Assembly: GCA_965237855.1 (NCBI GenBank)
Contig: CBDEGK010000004.1
Location: 1-64,000, forward strand
Length of the DNA: 64,000 bases
Source of the DNA: CBDEGK01 sp965237855
Lineage (GTDB): Bacteria; Pseudomonadota; Gammaproteobacteria; Pseudomonadales; Halieaceae
Direction: 5' to 3'
Shown: positions 41,615 to 50,792 of the stretch, in pieces
Layout of the letters: the number at the start of each line of letters is the position of its first letter
Numbering within the stretch: position 1 is the stretch's first letter
Notes under the pieces: generated by a model
What the model saw: the letters and a program-made list of their open reading frames with translations, nothing else
What the model was told of the DNA's origin: nothing
The model's database searches: none
Program-made: the position numbers and the translations under genes

Positions 41615-42941
41615 GACCCGTAACCAACAAATTCTAGGCCTCGGGCTGCCGATCACGGCGGCCATGCTTTCCCAGAGTTTATTGACCTTGGTCGATACCG
41701 CCATGGTGGCGGCCCTCAACGATCCCAATGCCCTGGCGGGTGTGGGTCTTGGCGGTTACGCGAGCTTCCTGGCAGTGGCGCTGGTACTGGGTCTGTCGGT
41801 CGGCGTTCAGACCGTGGTGGCGCGTAATATCGGCGCCGGCGACACCCATACCGCCTTCCGCGCCCTCAATAGTGGCCTGGCCATGGCGGCGATCGGCGGG
41901 CTGATCCTGTCGGTTATTTGTTATTTCGCCGCACCGCTGCTCATGCACTTTTCTGATGAGCCCGCGGTCGGCGAGGTCGCGGTCGAGTATTTCCAGTATC
42001 GGGCCATCAGTGTCGCGGTCATTGCGATCAATTTCACCTACCGCGGTTACTGGACCGGGGTGCGCAAAGTCAGCGTGTTTATTCGCATGGCCCTGCTGTC
42101 CCAGTTCTGTAACCTGGTGTTCAGCTATGGCTTTATTTTTGGTGAACTGGGATTGCCAAACCTGGGAGCAGCGGGCTCCGGACTGGGGACCACCGTGGCG
42201 GTGTTTATCGGCATGTTGGGCTACACCTTCCTGACCCGGCTCAGCAATCACGGCGAGTTACTGCTGAAATCACTGCCCACTAAGGACATATCCCGCGAGA
42301 TTTTCCGGCTGTCTCTGCCCAACGGCATGCAACAGGTCTTTATCGCCGGGGGGATGTTGGTTTATTTCGCCCTGCTGGCGCAGATTGATGTTGCCGCCGC
42401 AGCCATCGGCCACGCTATCATCAATATTTCCATGTTTATTATTCTCCCCGGCAATGGCCTGGGTATCGCCGCCACTACCCTGGTCAGCCAGGCCCTGGGC
42501 CGGGAACAGGCGGAAGATGCCTATCGCTGGGGTTGGGATACCGTGAAACTCACCGCCATCCTGATGGGGGGATTGGGCCTGCCCCTGTGGTTGGCGCCAG
42601 AGTTTGTGCTGCACTGGTTCCTGCCCGATGACCTGGTGGCGATGGGTGCCTGGCCGCTGCGAATAACCGGGCTGATCGCAGTATTTCAGTCGGTGGGCAT
42701 TGTGCTGAGCCAATCGCTGCTGGGGGCCGGGAAGGCTCGCCAGGTGTTGTTATACACCGTCGCCCTGCAATGGTGCTGGGGCCTGCCCATGGCCGCCTTT
42801 GTCGGTTTATACCTGGGCTACGGCCTGATAGGCGTGTGGTGCATGCAGGTGGTGGATCGCATCATTTCCGCCACGTTTTACAGTGTTATCTGGCGTCGGA
42901 AACGCTGGATGCCTACACAGGAAACAACTGATGAACGATGA
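41598..42941 (+). CDS. MATE-family efflux transporter (DinF/NorM type)
   Basis: This 447-residue protein has 12 predicted hydrophobic segments in two six-helix halves. Its family features include GLPITAAMLSQSLLTLVDTAMVAAL at the start and NIGAGDTHTAFRALNSGL after helix 3. LPNGMQQVFIAGGMLVYFALLAQI opens the second half, and VSQALGREQAEDAYRWG marks the equivalent loop. It should export organic cations or other compounds using a sodium or proton gradient. The TTG start at 41598 lies inside metH (17-base overlap), so the start is not fully secure; the family N-terminus fits it. The substrate is unknown. Confidence 0.85.
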   Translation: MSPQAETRNQQILGLGLPITAAMLSQSLLTLVDTAMVAALNDPNALAGVGLGGYASFLAVALVLGLSVGVQTVVARNIGAGDTHTAFRALNSGLAMAAIGGLILSVICYFAAPLLMHFSDEPAVGEVAVEYFQYRAISVAVIAINFTYRGYWTGVRKVSVFIRMALLSQFCNLVFSYGFIFGELGLPNLGAAGSGLGTTVAVFIGMLGYTFLTRLSNHGELLLKSLPTKDISREIFRLSLPNGMQQVFIAGGMLVYFALLAQIDVAAAAIGHAIINISMFIILPGNGLGIAATTLVSQALGREQAEDAYRWGWDTVKLTAILMGGLGLPLWLAPEFVLHWFLPDDLVAMGAWPLRITGLIAVFQSVGIVLSQSLLGAGKARQVLLYTVALQWCWGLPMAAFVGLYLGYGLIGVWCMQVVDRIISATFYSVIWRRKRWMPTQETTDER

Positions 42942-43146
42942 TTCAAAATCTGAACCCAAGAAACTGAACTTTCTGCAGCTGGCCGGCAGCGTACTGGCCG
43001 CCGGTTTCGGGGTGCAATCAAGCAAGAACCGGGAACGGGATTTCAAACAGGGCCGCCTCGGCATATTCATAGCCGCTGGCATTACCTTCACCCTCCTATT
43101 CATGGGCACCATTTACCTGGTGGTTACTTTGGTGCTTGCAGACTGA
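42931..43146 (+). CDS. DUF2970 family small membrane protein
   Basis: The 71-residue protein has the DUF2970 pattern LNFLQLAGSVLAAGFGVQS followed by RERDFKQG. One C-terminal membrane helix follows (IFIAAGITFTLLFMGTIYLVVTLVL). The family is common in gammaproteobacteria and has no known role. The ATG overlaps the MATE stop by 11 bases and follows CAGGAA. A strong rho-independent terminator lies 27 bases downstream, ending the metH-MATE-DUF2970 run. Confidence 0.85.
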   Translation: MNDDSKSEPKKLNFLQLAGSVLAAGFGVQSSKNRERDFKQGRLGIFIAAGITFTLLFMGTIYLVVTLVLAD

Positions 43147-43172
43147 TAATGGGCCAGCCCCCTTTTAGAACA

Positions 43173-43197
43173 AAAAAAGGGGCCTAAGCCCCTTTTT
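43173..43197. terminator. Bidirectional rho-independent terminator
   Basis: AAAAAGGGGC-CTAA-GCCCCTTTTT forms a perfect stem with an A-run before and a T-run after, so it can stop transcription on both strands. On the plus strand it ends the DUF2970 transcript. On the minus strand it lies 17 bases after the small membrane peptide gene. Confidence 0.9.
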
Positions 43198-43213
43198 CAT
43201 CCACGCTGTGGCT

Positions 43214-43309
43214 TCAGGTCGGCATGCCGCTCAACCAGAACACCACCGCCGCAATCACCACAGTCAATACTGCTGTGGCAGCAATTGCATCAGCCATGCC
43301 GTCGCTCAT
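43214..43309 (-). CDS. 31-residue predicted membrane peptide
   Basis: A short reading frame encodes MSDGMADAIAATAV, a hydrophobic core LTVVIAAVVFW, and ends LSGMPT. It is a single membrane helix with a short charged N-terminus. Expression signals are complete: a TATAAT box (43344-43349), GAGG 7 bases before the ATG, and a rho-independent terminator (43173-43197) just after the stop. It occupies the gap between the terminator and divergent cysI. I recognise no named family. The combination of a clean start, helix and terminator makes a real gene likely, although peptides of this size can arise by chance. Confidence 0.65.
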   Translation of the reverse strand: MSDGMADAIAATAVLTVVIAAVVFWLSGMPT

Positions 43310-43343
43310 GTCAAACCTCGTAGATCCATCAAAAACAGGCGCG

Positions 43344-43349
43344 ATTATA
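43344..43349 (-). promoter_or_regulatory. Probable -10 box for the small membrane peptide gene
   Basis: The minus strand reads GGGTATAATCGCG, with a perfect TATAAT hexamer 34 bases before the peptide's ATG. No convincing -35 was found at usual spacing. An inverted repeat CGATA-AGCCA-TATCG (43361-43375) lies where the -35 would be and could bind a regulator. Confidence 0.4.
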
Positions 43350-43443
43350 CCCGAGTTTTCCGATAAGCCATATCGAAACAACCGGATTTATGCGTATAGG
43401 CCTTTTTGCTATGGTTGCGCCCTCACCTTAGACAGAAGTTGAC

Positions 43444-45102
43444 ATGTACGTATACGACCAATATGACCAGCGCATGATTGATGAGCGCGTCACCCAGTAC
43501 CGCGATCAAACCCGGCGCTATCTCGCTGGTGAGATCAAGGAAGACGAATTCCTGCCCCTGCGCCTGCAGAACGGCCTGTATATTCAACGCCTGGCGCCGA
43601 TGCTGCGCATTGCCGTGCCCTATGGCCTGCTCAGCAGCCGCCAACTGCGCACCATTACCCATGTCAGTCGCGAATACGATAAAGGTTATGCCCATATCAG
43701 TACTCGCCAGAATATTCAGTTGAACTGGCCGGCGTTGGAAGATGTGCCCGATATTCTTGAAGAATTGGCCGCAGTACAGATGCACGCGGTACAGACAAGT
43801 GGCAACTGCATCCGCAACACCACCACCGACCAGTATGCGGGTGTCGCCCGCGACGAACTGGAAGACCCTCGCCCCTGGTGTGAAATTATCCGCCAGTGGT
43901 CGACCTTTCACCCGGAATTTGCCTTTCTGCCGCGTAAATTCAAGATCGCCGTGTGCGGCAGTGAATCGGATCGCGCGGCCATCCACACCCACGATATCGG
44001 CTTGGAGTTGTTACCCCACCCCGGCACCGGCGAAGTTGGCTTCAGAGTTCTTGTCGGCGGTGGCCTCGGCCGCACCCCGGTTATCGGTGTTTCCATTTGC
44101 GAGTGGCTGGAAAAGAAACACCTGATCACCTACCTGGAAGCTATCCTGCGGGTTTACAACCAGCACGGCCGCCGTGACAACAAGTACAAGGCCCGCATTA
44201 AGATATTGGTGAAAGCCATGGGCGCCGACGCGTTCCGCGCCAAGGTTGAAGCGGAATGGACTCGCCTCAAGGATGGCCCTTCTACCCTCACTGACGACGC
44301 AGTCGAACGGGTAAAACAGTTTTTCACGGAGCCCGATTACAAGGCCTTCGACGGTATCGCCACCCAGACTGATCTCGATCAGCTATCCACAGAGAATTCC
44401 GCCTTCGGGAACTGGGTGCAGCGCAACACCGTGGCACACCGGGTTGCTGGCTATCGCATTGTTAACACGTCTCTGAAGAGTACCGGCTATGCGCCGGGTG
44501 ACATTACCGATGGCCAACTGGACGCGGTAGCCGACCTTGCGGACCGCTATTCTTTCGCCGAAATTCGCACCACCCACGAGCAGAACCTGGTACTGGCCGA
44601 TGTCGAGCAGGATGCGCTGTTTGCCTTGTGGCAGGAACTTGAAGCGCTGAACCTGGCGACCCCCAACATCGGCTACCTCACCGATATGATTTGCTGCCCG
44701 GGTGGCGATTTCTGCGCCCTGGCCAATGCCAAGTCTATCCCGGTGGCTGAGGCTATCCAGGAGCGCTTTGACAACCTGGACTACCTCTACGACCTGGGAC
44801 CTCTCGACTTGAACATTTCAGGCTGTATGAACGCCTGCGGGCACCACCATATCGGCCATATTGGCGTGTTGGGGGTCGACAAGAAAGGCCGCGAATTTTA
44901 TCAAGTGAGCCTGGGAGGCAATGCAGCCAAGGATGCGTCTATTGGCAAGATATTGGGCCCCTCCTTTGAGCAGGATGTCATGCCTGACGTGATCGAAAAG
45001 ATCGTCAACACCTTCGTCGAGAGGCGTACCGGCGAGGAGAACTTCCTCGACACCTACCGCCGTATTGGCCTCGATCCCTTCAAGGAGAAGGTCTATGCCT
45101 AA
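43444..45102 (+). CDS. cysI: Sulfite/nitrite reductase hemoprotein (siroheme, 4Fe-4S)
   Basis: The 552-residue protein has two ferredoxin-like repeats and the siroheme/4Fe-4S ligands. The first Cys cluster is DMICCPGGDFCALANAKS and the second SGCMNACGHHHIGHIG. RQNIQLNWPALEDV and TSGNCIRNTTTDQYAGVA give the substrate-binding Arg and Lys region. It reduces sulfite to sulfide (assimilation), or nitrite to ammonia in close relatives. The single-subunit, ferredoxin-type length and the DUF934 partner favour sulfite assimilation, as in Pseudomonas. The ATG of the next gene lies inside its last three codons. Confidence 0.9.
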   Translation: MYVYDQYDQRMIDERVTQYRDQTRRYLAGEIKEDEFLPLRLQNGLYIQRLAPMLRIAVPYGLLSSRQLRTITHVSREYDKGYAHISTRQNIQLNWPALEDVPDILEELAAVQMHAVQTSGNCIRNTTTDQYAGVARDELEDPRPWCEIIRQWSTFHPEFAFLPRKFKIAVCGSESDRAAIHTHDIGLELLPHPGTGEVGFRVLVGGGLGRTPVIGVSICEWLEKKHLITYLEAILRVYNQHGRRDNKYKARIKILVKAMGADAFRAKVEAEWTRLKDGPSTLTDDAVERVKQFFTEPDYKAFDGIATQTDLDQLSTENSAFGNWVQRNTVAHRVAGYRIVNTSLKSTGYAPGDITDGQLDAVADLADRYSFAEIRTTHEQNLVLADVEQDALFALWQELEALNLATPNIGYLTDMICCPGGDFCALANAKSIPVAEAIQERFDNLDYLYDLGPLDLNISGCMNACGHHHIGHIGVLGVDKKGREFYQVSLGGNAAKDASIGKILGPSFEQDVMPDVIEKIVNTFVERRTGEENFLDTYRRIGLDPFKEKVYA

Positions 45103-45520
45103 GTTGATTCGCGATGGCCAGGTGGTCTCTGAAGACGCTGGCAGCACTTACTTAAACCTGGAACAGCTCAATGCCGGTGAAGTGGGAGACACGGTGGTGC
45201 TGCAGCCCGGCGAGAGCCCCGACCAGATTTCGGTCGAGCTGGCGTCCCTGGCTACGATTGCGGTGAATTTCCCGGTGCTTAGCGATGGTCGAGGTTTCTC
45301 CTACGCCCGCGAGCTGCGTGAACTGGGCTTCCAGGGTGAAGTACGCGCCGTGGGAGCGTTCATTCGCGACCAGCTGTTCTTCCTCAAGCGTTGCGGTTTC
45401 AACGCCTTCCAGCTGGAAGATGAAAGCCAACTGGACGATTGCCTGGCCAGCTTTAGTGATTTTACGGAAGTGTATCAAGCTGGCGTTGATCAACCGGAGC
45501 CCCTATTTAGACGAAGGTAG
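45095..45520 (+). CDS. DUF934 protein associated with sulfite reductase
   Basis: The 141-residue protein opens PKLIRDGQVVSED and contains the DUF934 core FPVLSDGRGFSYARELRELG, then GEVRAVGAFIRDQLFFLKRCGFNAF. The family is found next to cysI and sulfate-assimilation genes and its biochemical role is not established. The start overlaps the cysI stop by eight bases, so translation is coupled. This strengthens the assignment of the preceding gene to sulfur assimilation. Confidence 0.9.
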   Translation: MPKLIRDGQVVSEDAGSTYLNLEQLNAGEVGDTVVLQPGESPDQISVELASLATIAVNFPVLSDGRGFSYARELRELGFQGEVRAVGAFIRDQLFFLKRCGFNAFQLEDESQLDDCLASFSDFTEVYQAGVDQPEPLFRRR

Positions 45521-45563
45521 GCTTAGAAGAAGGTAAGTGCCGGCAAGCTGATATAATCCAGCC

Positions 45564-46736
45564 ATGGATATCAGCACCGTCACATTTTCGTTTTTCCTGA
45601 TTTTTACCGGCGCTGCCGTGTTGGCGTCGATTGCGCTGTTCACCCGCCAGCCACTGATCATTGCCTATATCGTACTGGGAGCAGCCATAGGCCCCTACGG
45701 CTTGCACCTGGTTACTGACCTCAAGCTGTTGTCAGACATTGCGCACATCGGCATTATTTTCCTGTTGTTCCTGCTCGGCCTGGACATGCAACCCCAGGCG
45801 CTGTGGGCTACCCTGCGCAAATCCACCTTCGTGGCATTTATCTCCTCAGCGGTGTTCCTGCTCACCGGTTACGCGGTGGCAGCCTTGTTTGGCTACAGCC
45901 GCTTCGACGCACTGATTATCGGTGCGGCCATGATGTTCTCCTCCACCATTATCGGTATCAAGCTGCTGCCCACGACGGTGCTGCACCATCGCCATATTGG
46001 TGAATTAATGATTGGCTTGCTGCTGCTGCAGGACTTGCTGGCCATCCTGGTATTGATGTTATTGCTGAGTGCATCGCATACCGCCGGCGACGACGCACCC
46101 AGCCTGCTGCAGGTGTTGCTCGCCCTGCCCCTGCTCATCGGCGTCGCCCTGGTGACTGTCAGGTACGTCATACTGCCGCTTATCACCCGCTTCGACCGCT
46201 TTCATGAATATATCTTCCTGCTGGCCATTGGCTGGTGCCTGGGCCTGTCAGAAGCCGCCCACGCGATGGGACTGTCGGGTGAAATCGGCGCCTTTATCGC
46301 CGGCATCACCATCGCTACTAGCCCCATTTCCCAGTACATCGCAGTCAATTTGAAACCACTCAGGGATTTCTTCCTGGTGCTATTTTTCTTCTCCGTCGGC
46401 GCCCGCTTCAACCTGCCAATGCTGTCTGAGGTGTTACTGCCGGCACTGATACTGGCAGCACTGGTGTTGGTGTTGAAACCGGTGGTCTATCGTTTCCTGC
46501 TCAAAGGCGTGAGCGAGAAGCGGATCCTGGCCTGGGACCTGGGCTTCCGGCTGGGTCAGGTCAGCGAGTTCTCGCTGCTGATTGCTTATGTAGCGGCCAC
46601 CGGCCTACTCATTAGCGACCAGGCCTCCTTGCTTATCCAGGCCACCACCATCATCACATTCGTGGTCTCGTCTTATATCGTGGTGCTCAACTACCCCAAC
46701 CCGATTGCAATTTCAGATCATTTGCGGCGGGATTGA
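45564..46736 (+). CDS. Kef-type (CPA2) cation:proton antiporter
   Basis: This 390-residue protein has about 11-12 hydrophobic helices of the Na+/H+-exchanger fold (PF00999). QPLIIAYIVLGAAIGPYGLHL is helix 2, IGIIFLLFLLGLDMQP carries the family LD motif, and LLLLQDLLAILVLMLLL carries the acidic transport residue. SEIGAFIAGI-type helices are GEIGAFIAGITIA. No TrkA-N nucleotide-binding tail is present, so it is the short membrane-only type. K+ or Na+ may be carried; the sequence does not decide. A short gap separates it from the sulfite reductase run. Confidence 0.88.
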   Translation: MDISTVTFSFFLIFTGAAVLASIALFTRQPLIIAYIVLGAAIGPYGLHLVTDLKLLSDIAHIGIIFLLFLLGLDMQPQALWATLRKSTFVAFISSAVFLLTGYAVAALFGYSRFDALIIGAAMMFSSTIIGIKLLPTTVLHHRHIGELMIGLLLLQDLLAILVLMLLLSASHTAGDDAPSLLQVLLALPLLIGVALVTVRYVILPLITRFDRFHEYIFLLAIGWCLGLSEAAHAMGLSGEIGAFIAGITIATSPISQYIAVNLKPLRDFFLVLFFFSVGARFNLPMLSEVLLPALILAALVLVLKPVVYRFLLKGVSEKRILAWDLGFRLGQVSEFSLLIAYVAATGLLISDQASLLIQATTIITFVVSSYIVVLNYPNPIAISDHLRRD

Positions 46737-46774
46737 ACAAAGCAACAAGCCAGAGATCACCTATACTCTGACGA

Positions 46775-48739
46775 ATGTCTCACGCCAAGTTCCCACACCT
46801 GTTTTCGCCCTTTCAGATCAATGATCTGCAGCTGAAAAATCGGATTGTATTCACCGGCCATGAAACCAACCTCAACCAGCAGGGCAAGATTGGTGAGCGG
46901 ATGGTGGCCTATCACGAAGCGCGTGCACGGGGTGGTGCCGGTTTGATCATGACCGAGGTGGCCCTGGTTCATCCCAGTGCTGTGTTTGTGGCCGACCCCA
47001 TCCGCATTGATACCGATGACTGCATCCCCGGCTACAGGCGTCTGGCCGATGTTCTGCGTGGTTACGACTGTGGCCTGATCTCCCAGTTATTCCACCCGGG
47101 ACGAGAAATTATCGCCACAGAAGACGGTACCGCACCGATCTCTTACAGCGCCTCCGCGGTCCCCAACGAGCGGTTTCACGTCCTGCCTCGGCCTATGCCG
47201 ACCGGGCTGGTGGAGGAAGTCATAGACTATTACGGTAATGCCGCCGCTCGCATGCGTGAGGCTGAGCTGGCGGGTGTCGAGATCGTGGCCAGCCACGCCT
47301 ACCTGCCAGCACAGTTTTTGAATCCCCAGGTCAACCTGCGTGACGACCATTACGGCGGCTCATTCGAGAACCGCCTGCGCTTCATACGCGAAGTGGCCGT
47401 CAATATCCGTGCCAAGACCGACACGGGCTTTGTCATTGGCTTGCGACTATCCGGCGACGAGCAGAGCGCCGACGGCCTGGGGGCAAGCGAGATGCTGGAG
47501 ATCTGCGAGTCACTGGCGGCTGATGGTATTCTCGATTACCTGAGCGTGGTGGCGGGTTCCTCGGCCACCCTGGCCGGATCGATTCACATCGTGCCACCCA
47601 TGTCCGAGAAAAACGCCTACACGGCTCCCCTGGCCCAGGCCATCAAACGACGCACCGAGCTGCCTGTATTCGTGACCGGCCGCATCAATCAACCCCAGGT
47701 GGCTGAAGAAGTCCTCGCCAACGGACACGCCGATATGTGTGGTATGACCCGCGCCATGATTGCGGATCAGGACATGCCCAACAAGGCGTTTAACAATCGC
47801 AGCAGTGATATTCGCGCTTGCATCGGTTGTAACCAGGCTTGCATCGGGCACTTCCACGAGGGCTACCCGATCTCCTGCATTCAACACCCGGTATCCGGCC
47901 GAGAAGTTCAATACGGCACGCTAGTGCCCGCCTCCAGCCCCCGCAAAATAATGGTGGTCGGTGGCGGGCCCGCCGGCATGAAAGCAGCAGCGATTGCCGC
48001 CAGCCGTGGCCACAAAGTCAGCCTCTATGAACAATCATCCCAGCTCGGCGGACAGGCCCTGCTGGCACAGTTGCTACCCACCCGGGCGGAGTTTGGCGGC
48101 ATTGTCACCAACCTGGAGCAGGAAATGGCGCTGGCGGGTGTCTCAATACACAAGAACACCCTCGTCGACCTCGATGTAATCAAGGCAGAGCAGGCCGATG
48201 CCTTCATCCTGGCCACCGGCGCCACACCTCGTTGGCCAGACTTTGAAGGCCGAGACAGCGCTCACGTGGTAGATGCCTGGCAGGTTCTCAATAACGAAAC
48301 CACTGTCGGCCATTCCGTTGTAGTGGCTGATTGGCGTGCCGACTGGATCGGCATTGGTATAGCTGAGAAATTGGCACAGGAAGGCTGTTCTGTTCGTCTT
48401 GCGGTCAATGGCTACATGCCGGGCCAGACCATTCAAATGTATGTGCGGGATACCGGTGTCGGCCGTCTACACAAGCTGGGCGTGGAGATGATTCCCTATG
48501 TCCGGCTATTTGGCGCGGACCAAGACACGGTCTACCTGCAACACACCATGAGTGGGGAAGCCGTTATTTGCGAAGGCACCGATACCCTGGTGTTATGCCA
48601 GGGCCATACACCGGTGAATTCCCTTGAGGAGCTGGTGCGCGAGACTGGTATCGAGGTTCATCTCGCCGGCGACTGCCTGGCACCCCGCACAGCGGAAGAA
48701 GCCGTGCTGGAGGGATTCAAGGCCGGTCTAGCCGTGTAG
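46775..48739 (+). CDS. Old-yellow-enzyme/FAD fusion oxidoreductase (2,4-dienoyl-CoA reductase-like)
   Basis: The 654-residue protein has an FMN TIM barrel (about 1-345; FSPFQINDLQLKNRIVFTGH at the start, NLRDDHYGGSFENRLRFIREV, GMTRAMIADQDMPNKA). A 4Fe-4S cluster is bound by CIGCNQACIGHFHEG with a fourth Cys in ISCIQHP. An FAD/NAD(P) domain completes it (KIMVVGGGPAGMKAAAIAASRGHKV, and DCLAPRTAEEAVLEG at the end). This is the layout of FadH, trimethylamine dehydrogenase and N-methylproline demethylases. The usual barrel His-His pair reads IVASHAYLPAQFL, which differs from FadH, so the substrate may differ. The ATG lies 38 bases after the antiporter. Confidence 0.87.
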   Translation: MSHAKFPHLFSPFQINDLQLKNRIVFTGHETNLNQQGKIGERMVAYHEARARGGAGLIMTEVALVHPSAVFVADPIRIDTDDCIPGYRRLADVLRGYDCGLISQLFHPGREIIATEDGTAPISYSASAVPNERFHVLPRPMPTGLVEEVIDYYGNAAARMREAELAGVEIVASHAYLPAQFLNPQVNLRDDHYGGSFENRLRFIREVAVNIRAKTDTGFVIGLRLSGDEQSADGLGASEMLEICESLAADGILDYLSVVAGSSATLAGSIHIVPPMSEKNAYTAPLAQAIKRRTELPVFVTGRINQPQVAEEVLANGHADMCGMTRAMIADQDMPNKAFNNRSSDIRACIGCNQACIGHFHEGYPISCIQHPVSGREVQYGTLVPASSPRKIMVVGGGPAGMKAAAIAASRGHKVSLYEQSSQLGGQALLAQLLPTRAEFGGIVTNLEQEMALAGVSIHKNTLVDLDVIKAEQADAFILATGATPRWPDFEGRDSAHVVDAWQVLNNETTVGHSVVVADWRADWIGIGIAEKLAQEGCSVRLAVNGYMPGQTIQMYVRDTGVGRLHKLGVEMIPYVRLFGADQDTVYLQHTMSGEAVICEGTDTLVLCQGHTPVNSLEELVRETGIEVHLAGDCLAPRTAEEAVLEGFKAGLAV

Positions 48740-48772
48740 GATATTCACCAAACGTCGGTTCGTGTTGTGGGC

Positions 48773-49507
48773 TTAGGGAAATTCATAAACAACCGCCCGC
48801 AACGGGGATATACCAATATTGCTTATCGAGACTTCACCCGACGAGCCGAGCAAAATCCAGGATGCGGGTTCTAAAGAAGATACCCGAGGTGTGCCTGCGT
48901 CAGACGCCAGGGCAATTGTCGCTTCCGTTAGCGCAATGATTAGCCCTTCGAACTCCATTGTCATCTTGCCCGTGCTTTCTCCAGGGGCCAGTTCAAGCAA
49001 ATATGCTCGCACATTGTCGTATGTGTCGTGGGTGTTCAGCCCGTTTGCTGAGATCGAATCACGCGTGCCAATAGTATCTTCATACTTTAGCTCTACACCC
49101 ACCAGGCGCGCGGCGTTATCGCCTGCGTTTGTGACCTCGTGGATCAAGGGCTCCTTTGAATGCTCGTTCCACAGCACCGCTCCTGTTGGGACAGGAATGG
49201 CCACAGGCATCGACATTGAACCGACCAGTGGCACCGACTTTAATTTCGAGCCCTTCACCACCACGTAGATGGTATCGCGGGTATGCGCGTGATTAAGTGT
49301 CACGTAACCCGGGGGCAACAGGACATCGTAGATTCGGATGTCATCGTTTTCGAATTCATGCCGGTGCTGGGGTTCGTGACGAACATTGACGTATTCGACG
49401 CCGTCAATCGTGCCCTCAGCGGGAACGACTTTCGCTGTCTTGTCGCAACTCGCTAACAGTAGCGCCAAAGCCACCGAAATGATGGCCTTATTACGAGGAT
49501 TCATCAT
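48773..49507 (-). CDS. Predicted cupin-fold lipoprotein
   Basis: The 244-residue protein has a lipoprotein signal: AIISVALALLLASC, lipid Cys at about residue 21. A small beta-rich domain follows, with LPPGYVTLNHAHTRDTIYVVVKG, the two-His metal-binding pattern of cupins, and a repeated-looking second part (APGESTGKMTMEFEGLIIALTEA) without clear ligands. It is probably anchored in the envelope. The ATG overlaps the SRPBCC stop by one base (TGATG). The substrate is unknown. The ATG 3 bases further on gives the same signal peptide. Confidence 0.65.
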   Translation of the reverse strand: MMNPRNKAIISVALALLLASCDKTAKVVPAEGTIDGVEYVNVRHEPQHRHEFENDDIRIYDVLLPPGYVTLNHAHTRDTIYVVVKGSKLKSVPLVGSMSMPVAIPVPTGAVLWNEHSKEPLIHEVTNAGDNAARLVGVELKYEDTIGTRDSISANGLNTHDTYDNVRAYLLELAPGESTGKMTMEFEGLIIALTEATIALASDAGTPRVSSLEPASWILLGSSGEVSISNIGISPLRAVVYEFP

Positions 49508-49926
49508 CAATCTGAATTCTCCCGAGACACCCGAAGCCGCCCCAAATATTCTCGCCATGGAGTCCAATAGAATTTATCCCACCCTTCGTCAACTGCATCC
49601 AGGTCGTGGTCTGGAACGTTGAGATGCGCCAAATCAATCCGTCCATTATCCCCTTGAGAGCAGAAGCTTAAAATAAGCGTTGAATCTGGATCGGTCGACT
49701 TGAAATCTGTTGAGCGCCAAGATTGTACGATTAGCTGTGGGGCGGCAGTAGCAAGAATAGTACCGCTCAGCGCACCTTCGAACGCTCTGAATTCAGCTCC
49801 GGGACTAGCACCGATCTTTACAGGTGAGCCAGTAATCGCTTCATGTTCAGCCGCATTCAGGTACATATGAAATAGAACGTCTGCCGGGGCTGGAAGTACC
49901 ACGGTTTGTGAAATTACCTCGCCCAT
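49507..49926 (-). CDS. SRPBCC (AHSA1-like) protein
   Basis: The 139-residue protein has the START/AHSA1 pattern SQTVVLPAPADVLFHMYLNAAEHEAITG, then GAEFRAFEGALSGTILATAAPQLIVQSWR. It ends DEGWDKFYWTPWREYLGRL, which is typical of AHSA1-like helices. The fold makes a hydrophobic pocket for lipids or other ligands, or activates Hsp90 in eukaryotes. In bacteria the role is mostly unknown. An ATG follows GGGGAA, and the gene is coupled to the lipoprotein downstream. Confidence 0.85.
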   Translation of the reverse strand: MGEVISQTVVLPAPADVLFHMYLNAAEHEAITGSPVKIGASPGAEFRAFEGALSGTILATAAPQLIVQSWRSTDFKSTDPDSTLILSFCSQGDNGRIDLAHLNVPDHDLDAVDEGWDKFYWTPWREYLGRLRVSRENSD

Positions 49927-50034
49927 ACTGATGTTCCCCTGGCCTGCGAGGAGGACGCGATAGCAAAGGCTACCATGAGAGTCCTCATGATCCCCTCAGA
50001 CAGATAACGCCTGCGGCTGGGATTGTTCGCACGA

Positions 50035-50772
50035 TCACATGAATTGTTGGAGCAAGGTATAGTATTTATTGGATCCAGAAAGGCTATTGTGTCCGACATC
50101 TTCGATGACCTCTACCGTAAGCTGTGAGGGGGGAAATTCCCTAATCAGTAAGTGCGAATATTTTGCGGGTATCACGGTATCGTACTCTGCCAGGATTATC
50201 AGGGTGGCCGAGTCTATGTCTCTTATCCTGCTGGCAGAATTAAATTTGTCTTTTAGCAACAGTGAAATGGGGAAGATTGGATACCGGTTCTGAGCCATAT
50301 TTTCTATGCTGTTATACGGCGTAATCAGAATCATCTTGCCGATTCGCCTGGTCGACGCCAGGAAGGTTGCCACGCCTGAACCCAGGCTGCGCCCGATTAC
50401 CGCTATCTCGCCGTAACCGGGAGAAATTGTATCGTAGAGATGTTGTGCATCGGCGTAGAGTGCTGCTTCTGTTGGGGCGCCGCTACTGCCGCCATAGCCT
50501 CTATAATTGACCAGGTAGACTGCGTGGTTTGCGAATACCTCGCTAAAACTCGCCGCATTCCCCACCACGGATTCGCCATTGCCACCAAAATACACGATGG
50601 CATCAGGCTTTCCGCCGTTGAGTACGATAACTTCCAGCACACCCTCGTCGATCGCTAATTGCATCGTGTTGTACGCGTGCGTGATCTTCGGAGTGGGAAA
50701 ATACAGAAGATGGCGCTGAAAGATATAGAGCAGTAGGCCAAACAGCACGTATATGGCAATAAGGACAGTCAC
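50035..50772 (-). CDS. Membrane-anchored alpha/beta hydrolase
   Basis: The 245-residue protein begins with a membrane helix (LIAIYVLFGLLLYIF). Then comes an alpha/beta-hydrolase core: IVYFGGNGESV, AVYLVNYRGYGGSSG (oxyanion region), the nucleophile in AVIGRSLGSGVATFLA, an acid near IILAEYDTVIP, and the His in IEDVGHNSLSG. Such proteins (YqkD/FrsA-like, Bem46) often have unknown substrates. The start is a GTG without a strong ribosome-binding site, so the exact N-terminus is uncertain. It follows the RRM gene by 20 bases on the same strand. Confidence 0.85.
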   Translation of the reverse strand: MTVLIAIYVLFGLLLYIFQRHLLYFPTPKITHAYNTMQLAIDEGVLEVIVLNGGKPDAIVYFGGNGESVVGNAASFSEVFANHAVYLVNYRGYGGSSGAPTEAALYADAQHLYDTISPGYGEIAVIGRSLGSGVATFLASTRRIGKMILITPYNSIENMAQNRYPIFPISLLLKDKFNSASRIRDIDSATLIILAEYDTVIPAKYSHLLIREFPPSQLTVEVIEDVGHNSLSGSNKYYTLLQQFM

Positions 50773-50792
50773 TGGATGTTGGCTGCAACGCG

